DNA of 64,000 nt from Rhodococcus sp. ARC_M5 (GTDB lineage Bacteria > Actinomycetota > Actinomycetes > Mycobacteriales > Mycobacteriaceae). The translations under genes and the position numbers were made by a program. The notes beneath the pieces are model-generated. The model was not told the origin of the DNA and searched no databases. It was given only the letters and a program-made list of their open reading frames with translations. The stretch is from assembly GCF_022810405.1 (NCBI RefSeq), contig NZ_JALGQE010000015.1:34133-98132 (forward strand). The letters run 5' to 3'. Shown one piece after another: positions 52,002-60,123 of this stretch (position 1 is its first letter; each line of letters begins with the position of its first letter).

Positions 52002-52553
52002 ATGACGAACTTAGAACAGCGCATTCACGACCTACCGCCTGACCGCTTCGCGCGCAGCGCACACGCCGCAGCGAAGCTGGCCGTACGGTCCGCGAAGCGT
52101 GCGGGCAAAGAACCCCCAGCAAGCGCACTCTGGCTCCTGAAACAGTCGCCTGAACAATTGCAAGCCCAGCAACAGAGGCGTCTACAGGAAGAGTCCACTG
52201 AGCGTGAACAGGCGGGACCGGTCGACGATGTCGCGGCATTCGTGGGCGCGCTGACTCGACGTTGCAGCGTTGTTGGTGCAAGCAAGGATCGCGTGCCAGA
52301 TGGTGAAACACTTCACGCCGCTCAGGATCTGATCGCAGCCCGAACAACACTGGTCCATCTGGACGGTGATGCGCTGTTCGTACCCCCGGCTGGCAAGGCG
52401 GTTTTCATCAGCGCCGAAAGCGGTGAGATTCGTCCGGGCGCAAAAAAGACATGGAAGGTGCCAAGCTTCGAGGCCATGGCCGGTGACCAGACTGCGCACG
52501 AGCCAGAAGGAACGTTGCACGAGAGCCCTGCATCAAAAGGGCAGCGCCGGTAG
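52002..52553 (+). CDS. Unknown cytoplasmic protein
   Basis: 183 aa. A basic N-terminal helix (FARSAHAAAKLAVRSAKRAG) and a Gln-rich stretch precede a beta-rich C-terminal half (VFISAESGEIRPGAKKTWK). No known domain. GGGAG precedes the ATG. Ends 17 bp before the 42-bp palindrome. Confidence 0.55.
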   Translation: MTNLEQRIHDLPPDRFARSAHAAAKLAVRSAKRAGKEPPASALWLLKQSPEQLQAQQQRRLQEESTEREQAGPVDDVAAFVGALTRRCSVVGASKDRVPDGETLHAAQDLIAARTTLVHLDGDALFVPPAGKAVFISAESGEIRPGAKKTWKVPSFEAMAGDQTAHEPEGTLHESPASKGQRR

Positions 52554-52570
52554 CTTACCGAAAGCGGGTA

Positions 52571-52612
52571 GAACAGACGGTCCGTCAAGATATCTTGACG
52601 GACCGTCTGTTC
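52571..52612. promoter_or_regulatory. 42-bp perfect palindrome with palindrome copy 6 at its core
   Basis: GAACAGACGGTCCGTCAAGA reads identically on both strands across 42 bp, with CGTCAAGATATCTTGACG at 52583-52600. It lies between converging genes and can fold as a hairpin terminator while also being a binding site for the same protein as copies 1-5. Confidence 0.8.
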
Positions 52613-52625
52613 GTAGTTCCTCTGC

Positions 52626-55600
52626 TCAGTCCCCCGCGCCGTAGTCGTGGCCTCTTTCTGTCCCATGTTCGGGCCCGGATTCAGGAGCTTGGTTGCCGGC
52701 ACCGTTCCAGGGTTTGGCCGTTCCAGGGTTGTCGTCCACCGCGCGCAGGAAGTTGCCGGGCCGGGTTGATGTGTCGCCCGATCCCAACTGTCCGTCCGCG
52801 ACCGCACTCTGCGCGGCCGCAAGCTGAGCAGCAATTGCTTTGTCGTGCATCATCGCTCGTACATCATCGGCGCTGCCCATTCCGAGGTCTTCGACGAGGG
52901 CGGGGGTCGGGTTGAGCATGAGCGACCACTTGGGCTCACGGCCTTTCGCTGCGGCACGTTCGGCGCGTGCAGCATCGCGGGCGAGGGCTTCGGGGCTGGT
53001 CTCGGCCTCCTTGATCTCGCGCCGCAGACGAGCGACTTCGTTCGAGAGATCCTTGAGCTGAACCGCTTTCGGGAAGTCCGAGAGCTCGACGAGTTCGAGG
53101 TCGTCGAGGCGTTGCTCGTCTCGATCAAGGGAGCGTTCGGCCTTGGCCAGGTCGGTGTCGACGGTGTACGCCATGTTCTCCACCCGCGTGAGCAGCCCGA
53201 AAGCGTGCTGGCTGCGGTCACTGTCCCCGATCTTCGGGTGTAGGTCGCGGGCTTCGATCACTTTCGTCGACGACCCGAGTCCGGAGAACGACAGATACAG
53301 CGCACTGTCCTGGGCGGGACGGGAGGCCTCGATCGGGAATCCGCTCATCTCCGCGATCACCACCGTCTTGGTCAGCCCTTCGCCCTTCAGGAACCGATAG
53401 CTGGTCTGCAACGCCATGGCCATCGCATTCGCGGCGTCGCTGCGTTTGTCGTAAAACACCCCGCGAATGGTCATGCCGGGCCACTGCTCGACCTCGCGCC
53501 GGCCTTTGAGCACCGGTGCCGCCTCGGCCAATTGGGCGACCCGCTGACGCGTGCGGGGTACTTCGCGGCGCAACCGGTCGCGGTCACGCTCGATCGAACG
53601 TTGCTCGGCAAAATGCGAATCTGCCTCGGACTGAAGCTCCTGGAGCTGGGAGTCGAGCTCGATCTGCTGGATGTACCGATCGTCGCCGGTGGCAAGGGCC
53701 TTGGTCATCGCCGAGTTCTCGGCAAGCGAATCGCTGTCGAGGTCCACCACCCGCCGCATCGAGCGATCCGCTCTCTTGAGCTGCTCGATGAAATGCGCCT
53801 TGCGGTGCACGGTCTGCCACATGACGGTGTCGAAGGTCTTCTCGGCGACGTAGTTGAACACCTTCACGTGCGCGTTCTGGTTGCCCTGCCGGATGATTCG
53901 GCCCTCGCGTTGTTCGAGGTCGGCCGGTCGCCACGGCACGTCGACGTGGTGCAGCGCGATCGCACGGTCCTGGATGTTGGTGCCGGTTCCCATTTTCTCG
54001 GTGGACCCGAACACCACCGATACCTTTCCGGTGCGGCACATCTCGAACAGGCGGGCCTTCTCCGACGGCTTCGGGTAGTCATGGACGTAGGCGATCTGAG
54101 CGTGCTCCATTCCGCTGGCGAGCAACTCTTCGCGGATCCCGTCGTAGATCGACCACGACCCGTCGGCTTTCGGGGTGGAGCGGTCGCAGAACACGATCTG
54201 CAACGCACCCGGTGTCGGGTGGGGTTCGCCGGATGAGTCGAGGTAGGTGTTCTGGCTGGAGTCGTCGTGCACGTCCAGGATTCGTTGCGCGACGATGTGC
54301 GCACGGGAATGCTCCGGCGGTGCCGGATCGAGGTGCGCGACCCTGGGGTCGAGGGTGGCGTTGCGGCCGTCGTTGGCGATCTTGAGCGCATTGTCGATAT
54401 CCGGGCGTTTGGCGTCGGCATGGTCGGCGCGATACCCGAGGTCGGCGATGAAGTCCTGCACTTCGAGCGCAGGGGTGAAGGTGACGTCGGTGTTGCGGCC
54501 ACCGTCCTTGACGGGCAGGTTCGCCGGTACCTGATCGCGGGTGACGGCATCGGTGTAGACGCTGGTCATCCCGATGAGATCACCGACGTTGGTGAATTCC
54601 CCGACCCGGGTCACTGCCCGCAGTCTCGATCCGGACGAGTTCAGCTCGACCCGCTCGACGGTGTCGGTGAACGTTGCTCCCCAGTCGTTGATCTGGGCGA
54701 CCCCGGCGTCCTCGAGGAGATCCGGACGCAGGTAGTGCTGCATCACCCACAGCTCGGCGAGGGAGTTCGCGACGGGGGTGCCGGTGGCGAACGTGGCCAC
54801 GCGTTCGACGTACTCCTCCGGCGGGATGCCCTTGGTGATCGCTTCCTCGCGGCGCATCGACCTCAGATAGTTCAGCTTGAGGTCCATGTCGGTGGCCCGG
54901 TGCGAGCCTTCGTTGGCGAGCTCGGTGACCCCGGACGCGCGGGCGAGGTTCTTGAACTCGTGTGCTTCGTCGACGAAGAGGTAGTCGCAGCCCGACGCCT
55001 CGAACGTCAGCCCTCGGTCCTTCCCTGCCTGTTCGAGCGCGGTTTCGAGTTTTTCTTCGAGCCTGGTCTTCATCGCTTCGAGTCGTTTAATGGTCAGATC
55101 CGACGTCGCGTCGACCAGCGCTGCATCGAGGTCGGCGACTTGGGTGCGGATGTATTCGGCTTTGGTGCCGGGATCGACCCCGATCGAGGAGAACGCCGAC
55201 CGCGGGACGATGACCATGTCCCAGTCCTGCGAGGCCGACTGTGCGACGAGCAATCGGCGCCCTTCGGCGTCGGTGGCCGCCGATCCGGACAGGATTCGCG
55301 CGCCGGGATACCACTGGCCGGCTTCGCGGACGACCTGGTCGATGATGTGGTTGGGCACCACCACCCAGGGCTTGTCGGCCAGCCCGAGGCGCTTGAGCTC
55401 CATCGCGCCCATGAGGATGGTGCCGGTCTTGCCGGCCCCGACGACGTGATCGAGCAGTACCGTCGGCTCGGAGACGATCCGTGCGGCGGCGTTGCGTTGG
55501 TACGGGTACGGCGAGTACTTCTCACCCAAGCCCGGGAAGGCCATGTGTGCACCCGAATGCACCGGCGCGACGAGGGAATTGAACTTGTCGTTGTAGATGT

Positions 55601-58600
55601 CGAGGAGCTGTTCGCGGCGCACCTCGTCGGCGTGCAGCGCCCACTGCCCGAACTCCTGGGCCAGACGTCGCGCCTTGGACTGGGCGGCGCGGGTTGCGGC
55701 ATCGTGCACCGTCGGCGCGCCGGCACTGTCACGGAACTCTTTGGAGCTGGTGATCTCGATCGGGTCGCTGTTGAGCAGATCGGTGAGCATCGCGGGCCAG
55801 CCGTAGTCCCCGGCGCGCATACCGGCGTTGCCGATACCGCGGTCTTCGGCCGGGCGGTGCTCGAAGTTGTATTTCGTCGACCATGATCCGCGTTTGGGCA
55901 CCAGACCCCACTTGAGGTCCTGTTCACCTGCACCCGGATAGTGATCGACCGCCACGGTCCATCGCCCCGATGCCCGTTCGATGGTGACCGGGACATCTGC
56001 CGGTACCTCGAAGGTCTCGCGGACGAACTGGGTGTAGGTCTCGATCGGCACCCACGGAGCACCGAGAGCGACATCGACATCGGTCTTGCGCGGCGGGATG
56101 ACCGCGGTCAATGCGTCGACGTTGGCTTGGTAGCGGGGATCGAGGGCGGCGATCTCTTCGGCGTCGGCGAGCTTGGTGCGGACATTGCCCGACAGATAGC
56201 TCGATGACGACACCCACCGTGCCGGGTCGGTCAGAGTGCGGAAAGCGCGTCCTTCCATCTGGGTCTCGGCGTGCTCGACGGTGGTGCCGAGCAGTTCGGC
56301 GATCCGCCCGACATCGAGGCGGGCCTGTTCGTCGAGGCTGATGGCCATCGCCTCGTCGACCGTCTCGGCGTGGCTGCGCAGCTCACGCGAATGCAGAACG
56401 TCGGTGTGGAAGATCGCCGCCTTGCGGGCGGTCATGGTCTCCTCGTCGAAATGCTCGAGGGAAAGCACCGCAGCGAACGTCGGATCGGTGCGTAGCGCTT
56501 TGCCGAGGTGGCTCTGCAGCTTGGTGGGCTGTCGGGGATTGATCCACGCATCGTCGGACAGTCGGTCGTAGACGTCCTCGGGAATATCACCGGCATACGG
56601 GTCGCCGGCGACCCCTTCGTCCTTGCGCCATGTCTCGATCGACTTCGCCAGAGCGGCGTCGTGCTGCGATTCGGTGAGGTCCTTGGGTATCGACATCTTG
56701 AACCGGTTGATCGGGCCGTAGCGGGCAACGTATGCGTCGTACTGCTCACCCAGGATCTCCCGCAAGGCCTGCCGTTGACTGAGGTCGGTGGGGCCGCGTT
56801 GCGCGTCGATCAGGGCGTGGGTGGTGTCGCGGAGCGCGAGCAGCTCGCCCCATTCGGCGACCTGCTTGGCTCCACGAGTGTTCACCGGCTCCCAGTCGCG
56901 CGAGTTCCAGCGTTCGATGGTCTCCATCTGCGCGTCGTGCCGCAGCGTTCCCACCGCCAGCTCGTCCTCGGCCGGTCCGTTCCCGATCGCCAGCAGTCCG
57001 CGCTCGAAGTCCTCCCGGGTCGGGCCGAGGGTGTCGCGCCACGATGCGGTGAGCCCGAGCCCGTCAGCCTTCGCGACATCGACGATCGCGGTGAGCCGAT
57101 CCTCGACCAGTGAAGCGAGGTCGACGTCGCTGTCGGTCGCGTCGACGGACAGAGTCTCGTTGCCGTACTGGCCGTGCCCGACCCGTAGCTCACCGAGCAC
57201 CCACTCGGGGTGGTCGGTGTAGACGGCATTGATCGGCACACCCTTGTCCTCGCCGACATCGTCGAAGGCGGTGGCGTTCTCGAGCTGCAGGAACCGCTCG
57301 GTCAGCGGCGCAGGCTTCACCCCGTCAGCGCGGCGACGCAACACGAGAATGTCGGTGACGACCTCCGTCCCGGCGACGCGGCGGAACGCGTTGGACGGCA
57401 ACCTCACTGCCCCGACGAGGTCGCCGAGGGCGGCGATGTCGCGGCGGGCCCGCTGGTTCTGGGCGTCGAGGGTGAAGCGGGAGGTCAGGACGGTGACATA
57501 GCCGCCGGGGGCGGTCATCGCCAACGATTTGACGATGAAGTGGTTGTGGATCGAGTGCTTGGCCTGATTGTGGACCGGGTCGTAGAGCCGGTAGTCCCCG
57601 AACGGGACGTTGCCGATCGCCGCGGTGAACGAGCTCGCCGGTGCGGTGGTCTTCTCGAATCCCTCGGCGCGGATCTGCGCCGACGGATTCAACGCCGCGG
57701 CGATCGCGGCAGTGGTGGCGTCGAGCTCCACCCCGACCATCTGCGCCGAGCCGGGGGAGTGGGCGATGAATGTGCCCGACCCGCAACCCGGTTCGAGAAC
57801 GCGGCCGCCGGTGAACCCGGCCCGGATCGTCGCCTTCCACATCGCCGCAGCGATGGCCGGGTCGGTGTAGTGAGCGTTGAGGATGGTCCGCTGCGCCTGC
57901 GCCCACGCTGAGTCGTCCAGCAACGAGCGGATCTGCTCGCGTTTGGCCGCCCAATCGTCGCGGCGCGGGTCGAAGACCTGAGGGGTTGCACCCCAACTCG
58001 ACCAACGGGCCAGTACTGCTTGCTCGTCGGCGGTGGCATATCGATCCTGCGCGGTCACAGCGGCCAGCACGCGCAGGGCGTCGATGTTCGCTGCCACACG
58101 GGCTTTGGCTCCGGACGGCACCAGAATCTCGGTGCCGGGCCGGAAATCCACGGGCTCGACATTCCACAGTCGCTCGGCGACCGTCTGCGTGTCGACCGCC
58201 ATCCCTTCGGTGGTGTCAGGGACTGCGGTAGTCGCTGCGGGATCGGGTGTCGGTTCGACTGTGGGGGAGTCGGTCTCGACGCTGAGTGGGGGAGTGCTCT
58301 GCGCGGCGAGGAGTTGGTCGACGCGGCGACCGTCGACGGCGATCAGGTGCCGACTCTGGTTGCCGTAGCTCACCGCTGCAGCGTGATCGTCGGGCCCGAG
58401 AGTCTTCTGATTCTCTTCCGGAATCAGCGACACATCGCCTGCGCGGCGCAGCTCCATCAGTGCATCGGTGACCTGGTCGGCGGTCAGTGTCCCGTCGAGG
58501 TCGGCGCGTATCCGCGCCAGCCGCACGTACGCTTCGTCCTCGCTCGCGAGCCGGCCGTAGGCGTCGCGTACCAGCTCCGTCGCGGACGGCGGCAGTGCCG

Positions 58601-59489
58601 GGCTGTCGGCGGCGGTGTCCGGGGCGACCTCCGGTGTGGGCTGGAGCTCGCGCCCCTGTCGGGATGCGGCGTCGGCGGCGAGGATCTGGGGATCGACCGG
58701 TGCCGGTAGCGGTGTGCCGCCGACATCGACGGCAGTGGGGTCGATCGGTGCGGCCCCGTCGGCGTCGAACGAGAACAGATCGAGCTGGGCGTCGGATTCG
58801 CTGCGGCGGTTTACTTTCCGCTTGCCGCGTGCTCGGCCACCCTCTCGTCGAGCAGGCTCGTGAACGACGGATACAGCAGGTGCTCGGTCGACGTCGGGTA
58901 GGGCTGGTCGTCCTCCATCCTCGCCGCCAGCAGGTGCACCGCGTAGTACTGGAACCGACTCGGCTTGTCCTTCCACAACAGCCGCATCAGCCGCCGAGTC
59001 GACTCGATCGGGTCCTCGCAGTTCAGCGGGTTGCGCCACCGCTCCGGATCGCTCTTGTGGACCTGGATCCGTGCCCGATCCCGTTCCGCTTCGGCTTCCG
59101 GGCTCTCCTGATCCGGCGGGTAGGCCTCCATCTCCTTCGGGAGCTGGTTGTAGATCTCCTCGTTGATCACGAAGTCCGTCGCCTGCGCCCAGGCCTGGTT
59201 GATCAACCCGACCTTCTCCATGTACGGGGGCGGTTGGCCGTTGTCGCGCATATAGTTCCGCAGCACTTGCTGTTCCATGTTGATCTTCATGTTGTCGATC
59301 CGCTCCGCGATCCGCTCGCTCTCGCTCTCGAGGAACGCCTGCTGATCGGTCGGGCTCAACTCCGGCGGCAGCCCCTGATGCTGGAGGTAGAGCTTCATGA
59401 TGTCCTGCGTTATCGGGTCGATCATGGGTGTCACTGTCCTCTGTCTCGGCGAACAAATCGAGTTGGAAATTGTCGGAATCTTTGGCCAC
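52626..59489 (-). CDS. DarB-like N6-methylase/SNF2-helicase
   Basis: 2287 aa if started at the GTG at 59489 (AGGAG 8 nt upstream). SAM motif VLEPGCGSGTF (about 565), catalytic motif IGNVPFGDY (about 626, variant of NPPY), helicase Walker A VGAGKTG (about 1350), DEAH box VDEAHEFKNL (about 1505), QREGRIIRQGNQ (about 1863), then coiled coil. The fusion resembles phage P1 DarB and plasmid antirestriction proteins that protect incoming DNA. Residues about 20-230 overlap another gene and look non-natural; see findings. QLDLF motifs at 59451-59465 and 58773-58787. Confidence 0.85.
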   Translation of the reverse strand: MAKDSDNFQLDLFAETEDSDTHDRPDNAGHHEALPPASGAAAGVEPDRSAGVPRERERADRGADRQHEDQHGTASAAELYARQRPTAPVHGEGRVDQPGLGAGDGLRDQRGDLQPAPEGDGGLPAGSGEPGSRSGTGSGTDPGPQERSGAVAQPAELRGPDRVDSAADAAVVEGQAESVPVLRGAPAGGEDGGRPALPDVDRAPAVSVVHEPARREGGRARGKRKVNRRSESDAQLDLFSFDADGAAPIDPTAVDVGGTPLPAPVDPQILAADAASRQGRELQPTPEVAPDTAADSPALPPSATELVRDAYGRLASEDEAYVRLARIRADLDGTLTADQVTDALMELRRAGDVSLIPEENQKTLGPDDHAAAVSYGNQSRHLIAVDGRRVDQLLAAQSTPPLSVETDSPTVEPTPDPAATTAVPDTTEGMAVDTQTVAERLWNVEPVDFRPGTEILVPSGAKARVAANIDALRVLAAVTAQDRYATADEQAVLARWSSWGATPQVFDPRRDDWAAKREQIRSLLDDSAWAQAQRTILNAHYTDPAIAAAMWKATIRAGFTGGRVLEPGCGSGTFIAHSPGSAQMVGVELDATTAAIAAALNPSAQIRAEGFEKTTAPASSFTAAIGNVPFGDYRLYDPVHNQAKHSIHNHFIVKSLAMTAPGGYVTVLTSRFTLDAQNQRARRDIAALGDLVGAVRLPSNAFRRVAGTEVVTDILVLRRRADGVKPAPLTERFLQLENATAFDDVGEDKGVPINAVYTDHPEWVLGELRVGHGQYGNETLSVDATDSDVDLASLVEDRLTAIVDVAKADGLGLTASWRDTLGPTREDFERGLLAIGNGPAEDELAVGTLRHDAQMETIERWNSRDWEPVNTRGAKQVAEWGELLALRDTTHALIDAQRGPTDLSQRQALREILGEQYDAYVARYGPINRFKMSIPKDLTESQHDAALAKSIETWRKDEGVAGDPYAGDIPEDVYDRLSDDAWINPRQPTKLQSHLGKALRTDPTFAAVLSLEHFDEETMTARKAAIFHTDVLHSRELRSHAETVDEAMAISLDEQARLDVGRIAELLGTTVEHAETQMEGRAFRTLTDPARWVSSSSYLSGNVRTKLADAEEIAALDPRYQANVDALTAVIPPRKTDVDVALGAPWVPIETYTQFVRETFEVPADVPVTIERASGRWTVAVDHYPGAGEQDLKWGLVPKRGSWSTKYNFEHRPAEDRGIGNAGMRAGDYGWPAMLTDLLNSDPIEITSSKEFRDSAGAPTVHDAATRAAQSKARRLAQEFGQWALHADEVRREQLLDIYNDKFNSLVAPVHSGAHMAFPGLGEKYSPYPYQRNAAARIVSEPTVLLDHVVGAGKTGTILMGAMELKRLGLADKPWVVVPNHIIDQVVREAGQWYPGARILSGSAATDAEGRRLLVAQSASQDWDMVIVPRSAFSSIGVDPGTKAEYIRTQVADLDAALVDATSDLTIKRLEAMKTRLEEKLETALEQAGKDRGLTFEASGCDYLFVDEAHEFKNLARASGVTELANEGSHRATDMDLKLNYLRSMRREEAITKGIPPEEYVERVATFATGTPVANSLAELWVMQHYLRPDLLEDAGVAQINDWGATFTDTVERVELNSSGSRLRAVTRVGEFTNVGDLIGMTSVYTDAVTRDQVPANLPVKDGGRNTDVTFTPALEVQDFIADLGYRADHADAKRPDIDNALKIANDGRNATLDPRVAHLDPAPPEHSRAHIVAQRILDVHDDSSQNTYLDSSGEPHPTPGALQIVFCDRSTPKADGSWSIYDGIREELLASGMEHAQIAYVHDYPKPSEKARLFEMCRTGKVSVVFGSTEKMGTGTNIQDRAIALHHVDVPWRPADLEQREGRIIRQGNQNAHVKVFNYVAEKTFDTVMWQTVHRKAHFIEQLKRADRSMRRVVDLDSDSLAENSAMTKALATGDDRYIQQIELDSQLQELQSEADSHFAEQRSIERDRDRLRREVPRTRQRVAQLAEAAPVLKGRREVEQWPGMTIRGVFYDKRSDAANAMAMALQTSYRFLKGEGLTKTVVIAEMSGFPIEASRPAQDSALYLSFSGLGSSTKVIEARDLHPKIGDSDRSQHAFGLLTRVENMAYTVDTDLAKAERSLDRDEQRLDDLELVELSDFPKAVQLKDLSNEVARLRREIKEAETSPEALARDAARAERAAAKGREPKWSLMLNPTPALVEDLGMGSADDVRAMMHDKAIAAQLAAAQSAVADGQLGSGDTSTRPGNFLRAVDDNPGTAKPWNGAGNQAPESGPEHGTERGHDYGAGD
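58811..59425 (-). CDS. Unknown protein nested in the methylase-helicase 5' region
   Basis: 204 aa. Natural-looking sequence: MIDPITQDIMKLYLQHQGLP, SERIAERIDNMKINMEQQVL, RNPLNCEDPIESTRRLM. Helical, charged, no domain recognised. It lies in a different frame inside the longer frame of the methylase-helicase. GAGG lies about 10 nt before the ATG. Position suggests it works with the methylase-helicase or the transfer genes upstream. Confidence 0.7.
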   Translation of the reverse strand: MIDPITQDIMKLYLQHQGLPPELSPTDQQAFLESESERIAERIDNMKINMEQQVLRNYMRDNGQPPPYMEKVGLINQAWAQATDFVINEEIYNQLPKEMEAYPPDQESPEAEAERDRARIQVHKSDPERWRNPLNCEDPIESTRRLMRLLWKDKPSRFQYYAVHLLAARMEDDQPYPTSTEHLLYPSFTSLLDERVAEHAASGK

Positions 59490-59601
59490 AGCGTGCGCTC
59501 CTGAAGATGGGCGAGAGGTGTATGCGACCCGCGCAACCCGAGACCGGGTGGGGGTCGTTAACGTCGTCGTCGGCTGGAGGCGCAATCTCCGGCCACAAAG
59601 G

Positions 59602-59633
59602 GCCCTGGTGGGTCATGCAGGACCCACCAGGGC
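59602..59633. terminator. Strong terminator hairpin
   Basis: GCCCTGGTGGGTC (59602-59614) pairs perfectly with GACCCACCAGGGC (59621-59633), 6-nt loop, downstream of the coupling-protein operon on the minus strand. Confidence 0.75.
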
Positions 59634-59670
59634 TTCTGGCTGTTTCGGGTCAGGGGTTGTGTCAGGTTTT

Positions 59671-60123
59671 TCAGCCGGTGAGCTCGTCGAACCAGCCGGC
59701 CGGGGCCTGCACCAGGTTCAGCCGAATCGGCGGCGTCTTCTGATGAGAGTCACGGCTGCACAGGTACATCGGGCCGTGCTCGGCATCGAGCATCGTGCGT
59801 AGCTGCGGGTCGGCGTGATGAACCCACCACCCCGACATCGCGGCCCCGTCCTCGGCCGCGGACGCTGCCTCCCATGCCGTCCACAGTGCGTGCAGACGCA
59901 CCACGACCTCGGGATGCTCGAACCACCGTGGGCAGAACACCCGGTTCTTCCCGGCAGACGACGAGAGCTTGCGAGCCACGATCGCCGACAGCCACGTCTC
60001 GAACCAGGCATCGAAGCTCGCGAACTTCGTCGACGCAGCCTTCTCGGGAACCGAATCGGAATCGGAGTTGTCGGGATGGTCGCCGGGGAAGTTCTCGTCA
60101 GGGAAGTCGTCGTCAGCGGTCAC
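59671..60123 (-). CDS. DUF4913 protein
   Basis: 150 aa. An acidic N-terminus is followed by the DUF4913 pattern: FDAWFETWLSAIVARKL, RVFCPRWFEHPEVVVRLHAL and WWVHHADPQLRTMLD, with LCSRDSH at the end. The family is found beside coupling protein genes on actinobacterial plasmids; function unknown. GTG overlaps the TraD stop (GTGA), so it is the last gene of the transfer operon. Confidence 0.82.
   Translation of the reverse strand: MTADDDFPDENFPGDHPDNSDSDSVPEKAASTKFASFDAWFETWLSAIVARKLSSSAGKNRVFCPRWFEHPEVVVRLHALWTAWEAASAAEDGAAMSGWWVHHADPQLRTMLDAEHGPMYLCSRDSHQKTPPIRLNLVQAPAGWFDELTG

Noticed and set aside
54267..55886. 539-codon plus-strand frame
   Set aside because: Antisense to the helicase domain with intact motifs; low-complexity Gly/Val/Asp translation.
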